From: Nocardia anaemiae NBRC 100462
GTDB taxonomy: Bacteria; Actinomycetota; Actinomycetes; Mycobacteriales; Mycobacteriaceae
Direction of reading: 5' to 3'
DNA length: 64,000 bases
Assembly: GCF_001612725.1 (NCBI RefSeq)
Contig: NZ_BDAZ01000018.1
Span: 1 to 64,000 of the forward strand
In this document: piece after piece, positions 16,786 to 24,995 of the stretch
How the letters are laid out: every line of letters begins with the position of its first letter
Position numbering within the stretch: the stretch's first letter is position 1
Translations under genes and position numbers: made by a program
Notes under the pieces: model-generated
Told to the model about the DNA's origin: nothing
Database searches by the model: none
Seen by the model: the letters and a program-made list of their open reading frames with translations, nothing else

Positions 16786-16902
16786 TCATCGGCGCGGCCA
16801 GCAAATCGCCCATATGAGCATCGCCAGCGGCAGCCCAACTGCCAGCAGCAACCCGAACCAGCCGCTCATCCGAGTTGCCCCGGCGCTCGGACCGTCGCCC
16901 AT
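16786..16902 (-). CDS. Possible small single-pass membrane protein (38 residues)
   Basis: In the 351-base stretch between the operator-like repeat at 16684 and the next long gene, one short ORF looks protein-like. From ATG 16902 it encodes 38 residues, with a second ATG at 16869 that would give 27. The part MSGWFGLLLAVGLPLAMLIW is a single hydrophobic helix followed by AICWPRR, a positive-inside end. No ribosome site is visible for either ATG. I do not recognise a family. The rest of the stretch shows nothing else. Confidence 0.35.
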   Translation of the reverse strand: MGDGPSAGATRMSGWFGLLLAVGLPLAMLIWAICWPRR

Positions 16903-17035
16903 CTCGCGAAACTCATTCGTGGCGTGGCTGTTTCGATGGAGCAATTGTCAAATTCTGTGGACCGGTCGAGATTGTTCATGCCGCGATGGGGGCGGTCGTG
17001 TCGGTGGCGTTATCTACGCTGCGGTTTGTCACCGG

Positions 17036-17701
17036 CTAGTGCACTCCGCCGATGGGGTCGCTGTTGAACGCGCTGGTGAAACAGAACCAATACCAGTCGC
17101 CGCTGAGGTGATGGGATTTGCCTGTCGTGGGCCGGGGGCCAGAAAGATTGGCAAAGCCACTTCCCATCGAGCAATGGGCCGCCATCGGGCCAGTCCTGAA
17201 GTAGATGCCGTCGTTGAGTCGTGTCACACCGCGATCGCCGCTGGGTTCCACACCGCGAATGCGATAAAGGCCGAGGCGGTCACCTTCGAACGTCCGTGGA
17301 TCGATCCCGGCACTCACCTGCTGTGCCGCATCGCCGAAGGCATGCGCCGAGAAGTGCCAGCGCACAGCCATTGGCAGGTCTGCGCTCCATAGAATGGCCG
17401 TGAGCGCGACTATCAGTGCGGGAGCAGCCAGGGGGCCGAGCTCGGGTACCAGAAGCCGCCGGGATCGGACTGCCAGGATCGGGTAGACGATGACCACGCA
17501 CAACACCACAACCACCACGAATGTCCCCCCGAGGATCAGCAACGGCGACAACGACATCAGCTCGGCGCTGGCCGGGTTGCTCGCCGAGACGAGTATCCCA
17601 AGGCAGGCCGCGATGGTGCAGACGAGCAGAAGATACCTGCGAAGCTGTGACCGCAATCGTCGGTTCACCGGTCGGCTTTTCTCGGTTTGCGACGTGCTCA
17701 T
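17036..17701 (-). CDS. Unassigned two-to-three-helix membrane protein
   Basis: 221 residues, family not recognised. After a basic N-terminus (NRRLRSQLRRY) there are hydrophobic segments at about residues 28-42 (LLLVCTIAACLGILV), 53-75 (a Val-rich stretch LGGTFVVVVVLCVVIVYPIL) and 91-107 (APALIVALTAILW). The remaining 110 residues are soluble, with DGIYFRTGPMAAHC and two or three Cys, and likely face outside. The ATG at 17701 is the natural start. Codon use looks like its neighbours. It stands alone on the minus strand between the uronate operon and an APC transporter, so the context gives no hint of its job. Confidence 0.7.
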   Translation of the reverse strand: MSTSQTEKSRPVNRRLRSQLRRYLLLVCTIAACLGILVSASNPASAELMSLSPLLILGGTFVVVVVLCVVIVYPILAVRSRRLLVPELGPLAAPALIVALTAILWSADLPMAVRWHFSAHAFGDAAQQVSAGIDPRTFEGDRLGLYRIRGVEPSGDRGVTRLNDGIYFRTGPMAAHCSMGSGFANLSGPRPTTGKSHHLSGDWYWFCFTSAFNSDPIGGVH

Positions 17702-17822
17702 GCCGGGAGCCTAGACTCCAGCCTGAGATCGTGGGTGTCGGCGTGTCGCCGCCAGTGAAAGGCTGGCACCGCGCCGTCAATGCCGATCGAACCTTACGTT
17801 TCGGTGCCGCAGTGCCATACGA

Positions 17823-17854
17823 TTGGGCGGGCGGCCAATTGTCCACCCGCCCAA
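17823..17854 (-). terminator. Hairpin downstream of the APC transporter gene
   Basis: TTGGGCGGG (17823-17831) and CCCGCCCAA (17846-17854) form a perfect 9-bp stem 13 bases after the stop of the APC gene. There is no U tract on the minus strand, as often in actinobacteria. The rest of the 165-base gap shows nothing further. Confidence 0.55.
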
Positions 17855-17866
17855 CCGGATTCGCGT

Positions 17867-19300
17867 CTACTTCGTCAGAGAGACGTCTCCGCCGCGCTCC
17901 AGTTTGGAATGCATCCGGGAGTAGCCGAAGTAGACGGCGAGGCCGATCACCAGCCATACCGCGAAGCGCAGCCAGGTCTCCCATGGCAGCGACCAGATCA
18001 GGTAGATCGAGAAGCCGATGCCGACCAGCGGGACTACCGGCATGAGCGGCAATTTGAACGAGCGCGGCTGGTCGGGGCGGGTACGGCGCAGCACCATTAC
18101 CGCGACCGAGACCACGATGAAGGCCATCAGGATGCCGATATTCGTGAGCTCGGCGACCACGGTGATATCGAGCAGACCGGCCATGGTCGCGGATCCGATG
18201 CCGACGATCCAGGTCACCCGGGTCGGCACCTTGCGGACCGGATGCGTCTTGGCGAACCACTCCGGCAGCAGACCGTCGCGGCTCATGGCGAACCACACCC
18301 GGGTCACGCCGAGCATGAAGGTGAGCACCACAGTGATAATGCCGACGATCGCGCCGATCGCGATGATATTCGCGACGCCCGGCATGCCGACCGATTCGAA
18401 GGCGGTGGAGAAACCGCTGGTCGGGCTGATCTCGGTGTACTTCTGCATCCCGGTCAGCACCAGCGTGGCCAGCACATACAGCACCATCGCGATGGCCAGC
18501 GAGTAGATGATCGCCTTGGGCAGATGCTTCTTGCCGTCGGTGGACTCCTCGGCGGCGGTGCTCATCGCGTCGTAGCCGAAGACGGCGAAGAAGACCGTTG
18601 CCGCCCCGGTCCACACCGCGCCCACACCGAACGGGAAGTACGGGGTGTAGTTGGAGCTGTCGATATGGAAGACGCCGAGCACGATGATCAGCACCACCAA
18701 TGCGACCTTGATGCCGACGGCGACGGTTTCGAAGCGGCCGACGCTCTTGATGCCGCGCGAGAGCAGCCACGCGGTGCCCAGACAGAACAGCACTGCGAAG
18801 ACGTCGATCACGTGCCCCGCACCGGTGCCGTGCGCGCCCATCATCCAATCGGGCAGCGTGATATCGACTTGTCCCAGTAGGAATCTGAAGTATCCGGAGA
18901 CACCGATCGCGACCACCGCCGCCACCGCGATGTACTCCAGCAGCAGATCCCAGCCGATGAACCAGCCCGCGATCTCGCCGAGCGAGACATAACCGTAGGT
19001 GTAGGCGGATCCGGCCTTCGGCACCATCCCGGCGAATTCCGCGTAGCACAGCGCCGCACAGGCGCTGGCGACACCGGCGATCAGAAACGAGATGAGCACC
19101 GACGGACCTGTGACGGAATGCGCGACCGAACCGGCCAGGGCGAAAATGCCCGCGCCGATGATGCCGCCGACGCCGATCGCCGTGAGCTGCCACAACCCGA
19201 GTGAGCGCTTCAGTTGCTCGTCCGCGGGCCCGGTCTCCTCCTCGATCTGCTCGAGGGGCTTGCGGCGCAACATCTGGCTGCGCAACTCCGCGAGGGGCAT
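17867..19300 (-). CDS. APC-superfamily cationic amino acid transporter
   Basis: 477 residues and about 12-14 membrane helices. The CAT/APC landmarks are present: GVGGIIGAGIFALAG in helix 1, the FAGMVPKAGSAYTYGYVSLGEIAGWFIGWDLLLEY region in outline, and FFAVFGYDAMSTAAEES in helix 6. These place it with the YfnA/CAT group of amino acid permeases that import amino acids by proton coupling. The cytoplasmic N-terminus (MLRRKPLEQIEEETGP) is also typical. ATG 19300 has GGAAG upstream. It is monocistronic, upstream of pru genes transcribed in the same direction, so proline or another glucogenic amino acid is a possible cargo, but this is only proximity. A small dyad CTGAG-N5-CTCAG (19356-19370) lies in its promoter region. 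Confidence 0.88.
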   Translation of the reverse strand: MPLAELRSQMLRRKPLEQIEEETGPADEQLKRSLGLWQLTAIGVGGIIGAGIFALAGSVAHSVTGPSVLISFLIAGVASACAALCYAEFAGMVPKAGSAYTYGYVSLGEIAGWFIGWDLLLEYIAVAAVVAIGVSGYFRFLLGQVDITLPDWMMGAHGTGAGHVIDVFAVLFCLGTAWLLSRGIKSVGRFETVAVGIKVALVVLIIVLGVFHIDSSNYTPYFPFGVGAVWTGAATVFFAVFGYDAMSTAAEESTDGKKHLPKAIIYSLAIAMVLYVLATLVLTGMQKYTEISPTSGFSTAFESVGMPGVANIIAIGAIVGIITVVLTFMLGVTRVWFAMSRDGLLPEWFAKTHPVRKVPTRVTWIVGIGSATMAGLLDITVVAELTNIGILMAFIVVSVAVMVLRRTRPDQPRSFKLPLMPVVPLVGIGFSIYLIWSLPWETWLRFAVWLVIGLAVYFGYSRMHSKLERGGDVSLTK

Positions 19301-19420
19301 GGGTCTTCCTTTCGTCCTCTGCGCTACCCGACAGTGCAGTAACGCAGATCACATTCTGAGCAGCACTCAGCTAATCGGACCACAAACGCGCCGTGATCGG
19401 CGAGTTGGATAAATAAACTT

Positions 19421-19456
19421 CGGCGGCCTTGTCCGACTGCACAGACAAGGCCGCCG
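19421..19456 (-). terminator. Strong terminator of the proline operon
   Basis: CGGCGGCCTTGTC (19421-19433) and GACAAGGCCGCCG (19444-19456) form a perfect 13-bp stem with a 10-base loop, 9 bases after the stop of the proline dehydrogenase gene. On the minus strand the stem is followed by AAGTTTATTTAT, a partly U-rich tail. This is the clearest intrinsic terminator in the window. Confidence 0.85.
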
Positions 19457-19465
19457 AGCTGGCTA

Positions 19466-20425
19466 TCAGCGCTGGCTGCCCGGTCGCAGCGAGCGCAGGA
19501 AGAACGCCATATTGGCCGGGCGTTCGGCGAGACGGCGCATGAAATAGCCGTACCACTGGTCGCCGTAGGGCACATAGACCCGCACATGCCGATCCTCGCG
19601 GACGAGTCGGCGCTGTTCGGCGTCGCGGATGCCGTAGAGCATCTGGAATTCGAAATCATCGGCGCTGCGCCGGGTTGCGGTGGCGAACACTTCGGCGGCC
19701 TCGATGAGTGCCGGATCGTGGGTGGCGACCATCGGATAGCCGTCACCGTTCATCAGCACCCGCAGACACTCCAGATAGGATTGGTCGACCTCGGCCCGGC
19801 TCTGATACGCCACCGACGCGGGTTCGCGATATGCGCCCTTGCACAGGCGAATTCGCGAGCCCGGACCGGAAAAGTCTCGGCAATCGGCCTCGGCGCGCCG
19901 CAGATAGGCCTGCAGTACGGTACCGAGCGACGGGAAGTCGGCGCGCAGGTCCCGCACGATCGACAGTGTCGAATCGGTGGTGGTGTGGTCCTCGGCGTCG
20001 ATGGTGACCAGCACACCCGCATCCGCCGCGGCGCTACAGATCTGGTGCGCGTGCTCGCGGGCGATCGCATGACCGTCGGCGGACAGGGATTGCCCGAGCG
20101 CCGAGAGTTTGAGCGAAACCTCCAGCGGCCCAACGGTTCCGGACTCACGCAGCAAAGCGAGCAGCGACAGCAGTGACAGATAGTGTGTCACCGTATTGCG
20201 CGCTTGTTCGATATCGGTGGTGTCCTCGCCGAGATAGTCGACGGTGATATGCCGACCCGAACTCAGCAGATTCTCCACGGCCGCAACCGCATTCGGCTCG
20301 GACGCACCGGCGACGAAACGGTCCACCAGCTTCTTGGTGGTCGACATGCGAGTGACGGTGCGCTCCATGCGCGGCGAGCGTGCGGCGGCCAGCATGGCGG
20401 GGCGAAGCAGACCGGATATGGCCAT
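19466..20425 (-). CDS. pruB: Proline dehydrogenase
   Basis: 319 residues, the length of monofunctional actinobacterial proline dehydrogenases. The FAD-binding TIM-barrel landmarks are visible: VSLKLSALGQSLS, LVTIDAEDHTTTDSTLSIV, QAYLRRAEAD, RIRLCKGAYREP, VATHDP, FEFQMLYGIRD and the end VYVPYGDQWYGYFMRRLAERPAN. It oxidises proline to pyrroline-5-carboxylate and passes electrons to the respiratory chain. Its ATG overlaps the stop of pruA by one base (TGATG), so the two enzymes are made together. This is the same order as in mycobacteria. A strong terminator follows. Confidence 0.95.
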   Translation of the reverse strand: MAISGLLRPAMLAAARSPRMERTVTRMSTTKKLVDRFVAGASEPNAVAAVENLLSSGRHITVDYLGEDTTDIEQARNTVTHYLSLLSLLALLRESGTVGPLEVSLKLSALGQSLSADGHAIAREHAHQICSAAADAGVLVTIDAEDHTTTDSTLSIVRDLRADFPSLGTVLQAYLRRAEADCRDFSGPGSRIRLCKGAYREPASVAYQSRAEVDQSYLECLRVLMNGDGYPMVATHDPALIEAAEVFATATRRSADDFEFQMLYGIRDAEQRRLVREDRHVRVYVPYGDQWYGYFMRRLAERPANMAFFLRSLRPGSQR

Positions 20426-22071
20426 CAGATCTCCTCGGGTGCCTGGTGCGGATAGGTGTGCTCGGTCGGCGCGACGAAGGTCTCCTTGATGGTGCGGGCG
20501 GAGGTCCAACGCAACAGGTTCTGCGGCGAACCGGCCTTGTCATTGGTGCCCGACGCCCGCGACCCGCCGAAGGGTTGCTGACCGACGACCGCGCCGGTCG
20601 GCTTGTCGTTGATGTAGAAGTTGCCCGCGGTGAAGCGCAGGCTTTCGGTCGCCTTGGCAACGGCAGTGCGGTCGTCGGCGATGATCGCGCCGGTCAGCCC
20701 GTAGGCCGAACCGCCGTCGACCAGTTCGAGCGCCGCATCGAAGGATCCGGCGACCGAATCGTCGTAGACGTGGACGGCGAGAATCGGGCCGAAATATTCG
20801 GTGCTGAATGCCTCGTCGGTGGGGTCGTCGCCGAGCAGGATGGTCGGGTCGACGAAGTATCCGACGGAGTCGTCGGCATGTCCGCCGACAGCGATGGTCA
20901 GACCCGAGGTGGCCTTGGCGCGGGCGATGGCGTCGGCATTGCGATCGAAGGCGCGCTGATCGATGACCGCGCCGCCGAAATGCGCGAAGTCGGTGATATC
21001 GCCGTAGCTCAGCGCACCGACCTTATCGATGAGATCGCGACCCATCTTGGACCACACCGACTTCGGGATGAATGCGCGCGAGGCGGCCGAGCATTTCTGG
21101 CCCTGATAGTCGAAGGCGCCGCGGATCAGCGCGGTGGTCAGCACATCCGGATCGGCCGAGCTGTGCGCCAGCACGAAATCCTTGCCGCCGGTCTCGCCGA
21201 CCAGACGCGGATAGGTGTTGTAGTCGGCGATATTCATCGCGACCGAGCGCCACAGATGCTGGAACGTCGCGGTCGAACCGGTGAAGTGGATACCCGCGAG
21301 TCGCCGATCGGTCAGCGCGACATCGGAGATCTTCGGGCCCGCGCCGTGCACCATATTGATCACACCGGGCGGCAGACCCGCCGCTTCCAGCAGTTTCATC
21401 GTCCAATACGCGGCCACCGCCTGGGTGGGCGATGGCTTCCACAGGACCGTATTGCCCATCAGGGCGGGCGCGGTCGGCAGATTGCCCGCGATCGCGGTGA
21501 AGTTGAACGGGGTGATCGCGTAAACGAAGCCCTCGAGCGGGCGGTATTCGACCTTGTTCCACACCCCCGGGGTGGAGATCGGCTGGTCGGCCAGGATCTG
21601 TCGGGCGAAATGCACATTGAAGCGCCAGAAGTCGACCAGTTCGCACGGTGCGTCTATCTCGGCCTGGTATGCGGTCTTGGACTGCCCCAACATGGTTGCT
21701 GCGGCAATGGTTTCGCGCCACGGGCCGGACAACAGATCCGCGGCCCGCAGGAAGATCGCGGCGCGATCCTCGAAGGACAGCGCCCGCCAGCCGGGTGCGG
21801 CGGCGGAGGCGGCGGCGATCGCATCCTCGACATCGCGGGCCTCGGCGGGGGTCAGGGTGCCGAGTACCGCGGCATGATTGTGCGGCTGCACGACATCGAT
21901 GCTCTTACCCGGTGTGCGCCGGTGCTCGCCGCCGATGACATGGTGGATCTCGGTCGGCGTCGCGGCCAGCTCGGTCAGTTTCACCCGCAGTCGTGCGCGT
22001 TCGGCGCTGCCCGGTGCGAAGGTGCCGACCGGCTCGTTGGCCGGGCGGGGCGTGGACACGATGGCGTCCAT
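20425..22071 (-). CDS. pruA: 1-pyrroline-5-carboxylate dehydrogenase PruA
   Basis: 548-residue aldehyde dehydrogenase of the P5C type that oxidises glutamate semialdehyde to glutamate with NAD. Landmarks in order: ITPFNFTAIAGNLPTAPALMGN, the NAD-site GSTATFQHLW, the general-base Glu in RLVGETGGKDF, the catalytic Cys in FDYQGQKCSAASRAF, and the terminal PFGGSRASGTNDKAG. The ATG at 22071 has GGAGGG five bases upstream. First gene of the pruA-pruB operon, divergent from a PucR-family activator gene. The 121-base gap holds the two promoters. Confidence 0.95.
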   Translation of the reverse strand: MDAIVSTPRPANEPVGTFAPGSAERARLRVKLTELAATPTEIHHVIGGEHRRTPGKSIDVVQPHNHAAVLGTLTPAEARDVEDAIAAASAAAPGWRALSFEDRAAIFLRAADLLSGPWRETIAAATMLGQSKTAYQAEIDAPCELVDFWRFNVHFARQILADQPISTPGVWNKVEYRPLEGFVYAITPFNFTAIAGNLPTAPALMGNTVLWKPSPTQAVAAYWTMKLLEAAGLPPGVINMVHGAGPKISDVALTDRRLAGIHFTGSTATFQHLWRSVAMNIADYNTYPRLVGETGGKDFVLAHSSADPDVLTTALIRGAFDYQGQKCSAASRAFIPKSVWSKMGRDLIDKVGALSYGDITDFAHFGGAVIDQRAFDRNADAIARAKATSGLTIAVGGHADDSVGYFVDPTILLGDDPTDEAFSTEYFGPILAVHVYDDSVAGSFDAALELVDGGSAYGLTGAIIADDRTAVAKATESLRFTAGNFYINDKPTGAVVGQQPFGGSRASGTNDKAGSPQNLLRWTSARTIKETFVAPTEHTYPHQAPEEI

Positions 22072-22136
22072 GAGTCCCTCCTTACTTGGTATATGACGGT
22101 GAGCCGAAGTCAACACCGCAAAACAGCCCGCAGAAT

Positions 22137-22151
22137 CGGACAAGCGGACAA
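22137..22151. promoter_or_regulatory. Direct repeat in the pruA/PucR-regulator intergenic region
   Basis: CGGACAA occurs twice in direct orientation (22137-22143 and 22145-22151), 8 bases apart, in the divergent promoter region. A PucR-type activator might use such tandem half-sites. It is a weak, position-based suggestion. Confidence 0.3.
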
Positions 22152-22192
22152 AGATGGGATGACCGGATTGGAAAGTCGTACGAAAGTGGGCA

Positions 22193-23413
22193 GTGGTCGT
22201 GGCTAGCGAGGGTGAGTTGGTGGCCGCGGACCTGGACCTGTTCGGATTGGCGCAAATGGTCGCCCAGAATGCGGGCGGGATGGTATCCATCGAGGACCCG
22301 CAATCGCATGTGCTCGCGTATTCGGCCTCGGATCGGGCGGCCGACCAGCTGCGGGTGCTGTCGATCCTCGGCCGGGAGGGACCGCGCGACTACCTACAGG
22401 TGCTGCGCAAGTGGGGTGTGTTCGATCGGCTGCGCGGTACCGACGATGTCATCGACATACCGGCGCACGAAGAGCTGGATATCAAGCGCCGCCTGGTGGT
22501 GAGCATTCGCGAGCATGTCGAGGGAAGTGCGCCGCGGGTACTCGGCTCGATCTGGCTGCAGCAGGGCGACCGGCCGTTCAAACCGGATGCCGCGGAAATC
22601 CTGCGCGGCGCGTCGGCCATTGCCGCGCGGCTGATTTCCCGCAGTCTGGACGCGCCGTCCACCGAGGCGCTGCTGATTCAACAGCTGTTCGGCACCGGTG
22701 GCGGCACCGCTGATGTGCCCGCGGTGGCGAATGCGTTGAATCTGCCGCTGACCGGTCCGGCCGCGGTCGTCGGCTTCGCGGTCGCGCCAGGTGTCAAGTC
22801 GCCCGCCGCCTTCGGCAATATGCTTCGCTTGCGCGCCAGCTCATTTCGCGGTGATTCGGTGACAACCGTCCTCGGCGATCGGGTGTATGTGCTGCTGCCG
22901 CAGTACCGTTCGGCGCATGCGGTGACCGCTTGGACCCGGCAGCTGGTCGAACAACTCGAAGCCAGATTCGAATTGCGCGCCGCCATCGCCTGTCCCATAC
23001 CGGATCTGGCGCATGTCGCGGGCGCGCGTTCCGAGGTGGACCGGGTCCTCGACAGTACGGCCGTGACCTATCCGCGCGGCCGGGTGACCACGCTCGCCGA
23101 GTCGCGCACCGCGGTATTGCTCGGTGAAATTCTCGATCTTGTCGGCACCCGGCCCGAATTGCACGATCCACGCCTGCGCAAGCTGCTGGACTACGACCGC
23201 AAGCACTCCGCGAATCTGTGCGAGAGCGTGGAGACGTATCTGCGTGAACACGGCGATGTGCGCAATGCCGCGACGGCGCTGCAGGTGCATCCGAATACGC
23301 TGCGCTACCGGATCCGTCGGGTCGAGGACATTGTCGGGATGGACCTCACCGATCCCGCTGATCGCCTGTTGCTCGAACTCCAACTCGCTCTGCATCGCCG
23401 ATCGCCGGAATAG
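22193..23413 (+). CDS. PucR-family transcriptional activator of proline use
   Basis: 406 residues. The C-terminal 60 residues form the PucR-type helix-turn-helix (NLCESVETYLREHGDVRNAATALQVHPNTLRYRIRRVEDIVG in outline, about residues 337-380). The middle holds the GGDEF-like CdaR domain. The N-terminal part contains a GAF-like segment. It is divergent from pruA-pruB, the arrangement known for the mycobacterial activator PruC, so activation of proline degradation in response to proline is inferred. The GTG at 22193 is the first start in the frame; a second GTG at 22199 is equally possible. Neither has a strong ribosome site. Confidence 0.88.
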   Translation: MVVASEGELVAADLDLFGLAQMVAQNAGGMVSIEDPQSHVLAYSASDRAADQLRVLSILGREGPRDYLQVLRKWGVFDRLRGTDDVIDIPAHEELDIKRRLVVSIREHVEGSAPRVLGSIWLQQGDRPFKPDAAEILRGASAIAARLISRSLDAPSTEALLIQQLFGTGGGTADVPAVANALNLPLTGPAAVVGFAVAPGVKSPAAFGNMLRLRASSFRGDSVTTVLGDRVYVLLPQYRSAHAVTAWTRQLVEQLEARFELRAAIACPIPDLAHVAGARSEVDRVLDSTAVTYPRGRVTTLAESRTAVLLGEILDLVGTRPELHDPRLRKLLDYDRKHSANLCESVETYLREHGDVRNAATALQVHPNTLRYRIRRVEDIVGMDLTDPADRLLLELQLALHRRSPE

Positions 23414-23496
23414 GTGTGCGCGTGAGCGATGATTATTCCGGCTCGCCTCCGTCTGATCTGGTGACGCGGCATCAACCACCGACCTAGGAGATACCG

Positions 23497-24111
23497 ATGC
23501 GGAAAATCACCGCCGGACTGTTCATCGCACTCGACGGAGTTGTCGACAACCCACAGGATTGGCACTTCCCGTACTTCAACGAGGAGATGGCCACGGCCGT
23601 CGACGGCCAGCTCGGCGCGGCCGATACGCTGCTGTTGGGCCGCAAGACCTATGAGGGTTTCGCTGGAGCTTGGCCGGAGCGGGAGGCCGCGGGCGATGTG
23701 GACGCCGAAATGGCCAAGAAGCTCGGCGACGCGCGCAAGATCGTGGTCACGCATCAGGATCTCACTTTCACCTGGCGCAATTCCGAGGTGCTGAAGGGGG
23801 ATCTGGTGCAGGCCGTCGCGGCGCTCAAGGAAGAGCCCGGCGAGGCACCCATCGGGATCAGCGGATCGGTATCCATTGTCCGCCAACTGCTCGAGGTCGG
23901 GCTCTTGGATGAACTGCACCTGTTGGTACATCCGATCGCGGTGCGCAAGGGACTGCGACTTTTCGAGGAGACGGACTCCGCGCTTCCGCTGCAACTGCTT
24001 TCGTCCGACACGTTCAAAACCGGTGTCATCCATCTGGTCTACGCCAAGGCGGCGACCGAAGGCACCGAGGGGTATGAGTACGCGAAACAGTTCATGCCCC
24101 AAGAGGACTGA
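23497..24111 (+). CDS. RibD C-terminal-fold (dihydrofolate reductase-like) reductase
   Basis: 204 residues of the RibD_C/DHFR-like family: KITAGLFIALDGVVDNP at the N-terminus, TLLLGRKTYEGFAGAWP, and IGISGSVSIVRQLLEVGLLDELHLLVHPIAV, which carries the NADPH-binding Gly-rich turn. These small proteins are common in actinobacteria. Most have no known substrate, and the family name does not imply folate metabolism. ATG 23497 follows AGGAG. It is convergent with a pseudogene four bases downstream and 80 bases after the PucR gene, probably a separate unit. A second member of the family is at 57256-57849. Confidence 0.85.
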   Translation: MRKITAGLFIALDGVVDNPQDWHFPYFNEEMATAVDGQLGAADTLLLGRKTYEGFAGAWPEREAAGDVDAEMAKKLGDARKIVVTHQDLTFTWRNSEVLKGDLVQAVAALKEEPGEAPIGISGSVSIVRQLLEVGLLDELHLLVHPIAVRKGLRLFEETDSALPLQLLSSDTFKTGVIHLVYAKAATEGTEGYEYAKQFMPQED

Positions 24112-24115
24112 GGAT

Positions 24116-24929
24116 TCAATCCCCGTCGAGGACCTTGCGAGCGCGGCTGTAGTTCTGGTTGCGCTCCGCACTCCCATTACTACCGCCGTTGATCTTCTGG
24201 GTGACCGCGTCGATGTCCGATTTATCTGCTTCGTCGTTCAAACCCTTGGAATCCCAATACCATCCGGCAGTGGCGAAGGCGTACTTCGGGTCTTCGGCCA
24301 AGTCGGGGTTCCCGATGCCCGGACCGTTCCGAGTTGGTGCCGAGGATGTGGACGAAGTCCTTCTCCACGCGCAGGACTCTCGTGACAATCTCGGTCAACA
24401 GCGACTTTTCCTCACCAGCTGTCAACTTGCCCGATCGCGCCGAGACAGCCAACGCGGCGGCTTGGAGTACCAACCCCAGCATTTGCGCCTCGTCCCGGAT
24501 CTCCTTGGCCATCTTCACATTATCGCCCGCGACGTCCCCAACTTTGCCCGAGAGCTTGATATCCCGATCCTTCAAACCGGCGGTAAGCTCGGTCAACTCG
24601 GCCGTTTTCGTATTGTAATGCGCGGTCACCACGGATTTGTTCGCGACATCGTAGAGGTTCGCCGCATCGAGCAACGCCGCCAGGTCGGGAATATCGGAGG
24701 GGTTTCCGGTGCCGAGTTGGTCGACCATCAATCGAAAGGCGGTTCGAGCGAATTCGACCGCGCCCCAGACATTTTCCGAAGCTCCCGGCGGCGCGGCGAG
24801 TTTGTCGATCTTTTCGCGCGCCTCCGTCACCACCGGCGATACGGTCTGCTTCGGCGCTTGCGGCGCGAGCAGTCCGTACCGCGCCCTCCCCCAAGGATCG
24901 AGCTCGATCGGGTCGTACGGGGAGCCCAC
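24116..24929 (-). pseudogene. Broken gene: N-terminal helical region joined out of frame to a GH19 chitinase C-terminal fragment
   Basis: Two frames abut here. From a GTG at 24929 one frame encodes about 200 residues rich in helix, without a recognised catalytic domain (segments VVTEAREKIDKLAAPPGASE and LTAGLKDRDIKLSGKVGD). Near 24310-24340 the protein-like character moves to another frame, which reads GIGNPDLAEDPKYAFATAGWYW, then KINGGSNGSAERNQNYSRA and stops at 24116. That tail matches the C-terminal part of glycoside hydrolase family 19 chitinase/endolysin domains. The GH19 catalytic core that should precede it is missing. A deletion plus frameshift in a longer chitinase-like gene explains this best. 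It has no strong ribosome site, so decay is likely. The frame shift was read by eye. Confidence 0.65.
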
Positions 24930-24995
24930 CGCGGCATTCTCGCGTAGCCGGTTCGGCGCTTTCGGGCCTCGACTCCCCAGTGGTGGGCCTAGGCG

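Noticed and set aside
20380..22206. 608-codon open frame on the plus strand opposite pruA
   Set aside because: It is antisense to a clear P5C dehydrogenase gene. High GC content keeps the opposite frames open, and the translation is repetitive Arg/Gly/Asp-rich without domains.
23497..24111. Trimethoprim-resistant dihydrofolate reductase
   Set aside because: The protein belongs to the RibD_C-type relatives of DHFR and lacks the folate-enzyme motifs; the same holds for 57256-57849.
24222..24929. ESX/WXG100 secreted protein
   Set aside because: The helical region is long and has no WXG motif at the needed place; better explained as part of a broken chitinase-like gene.
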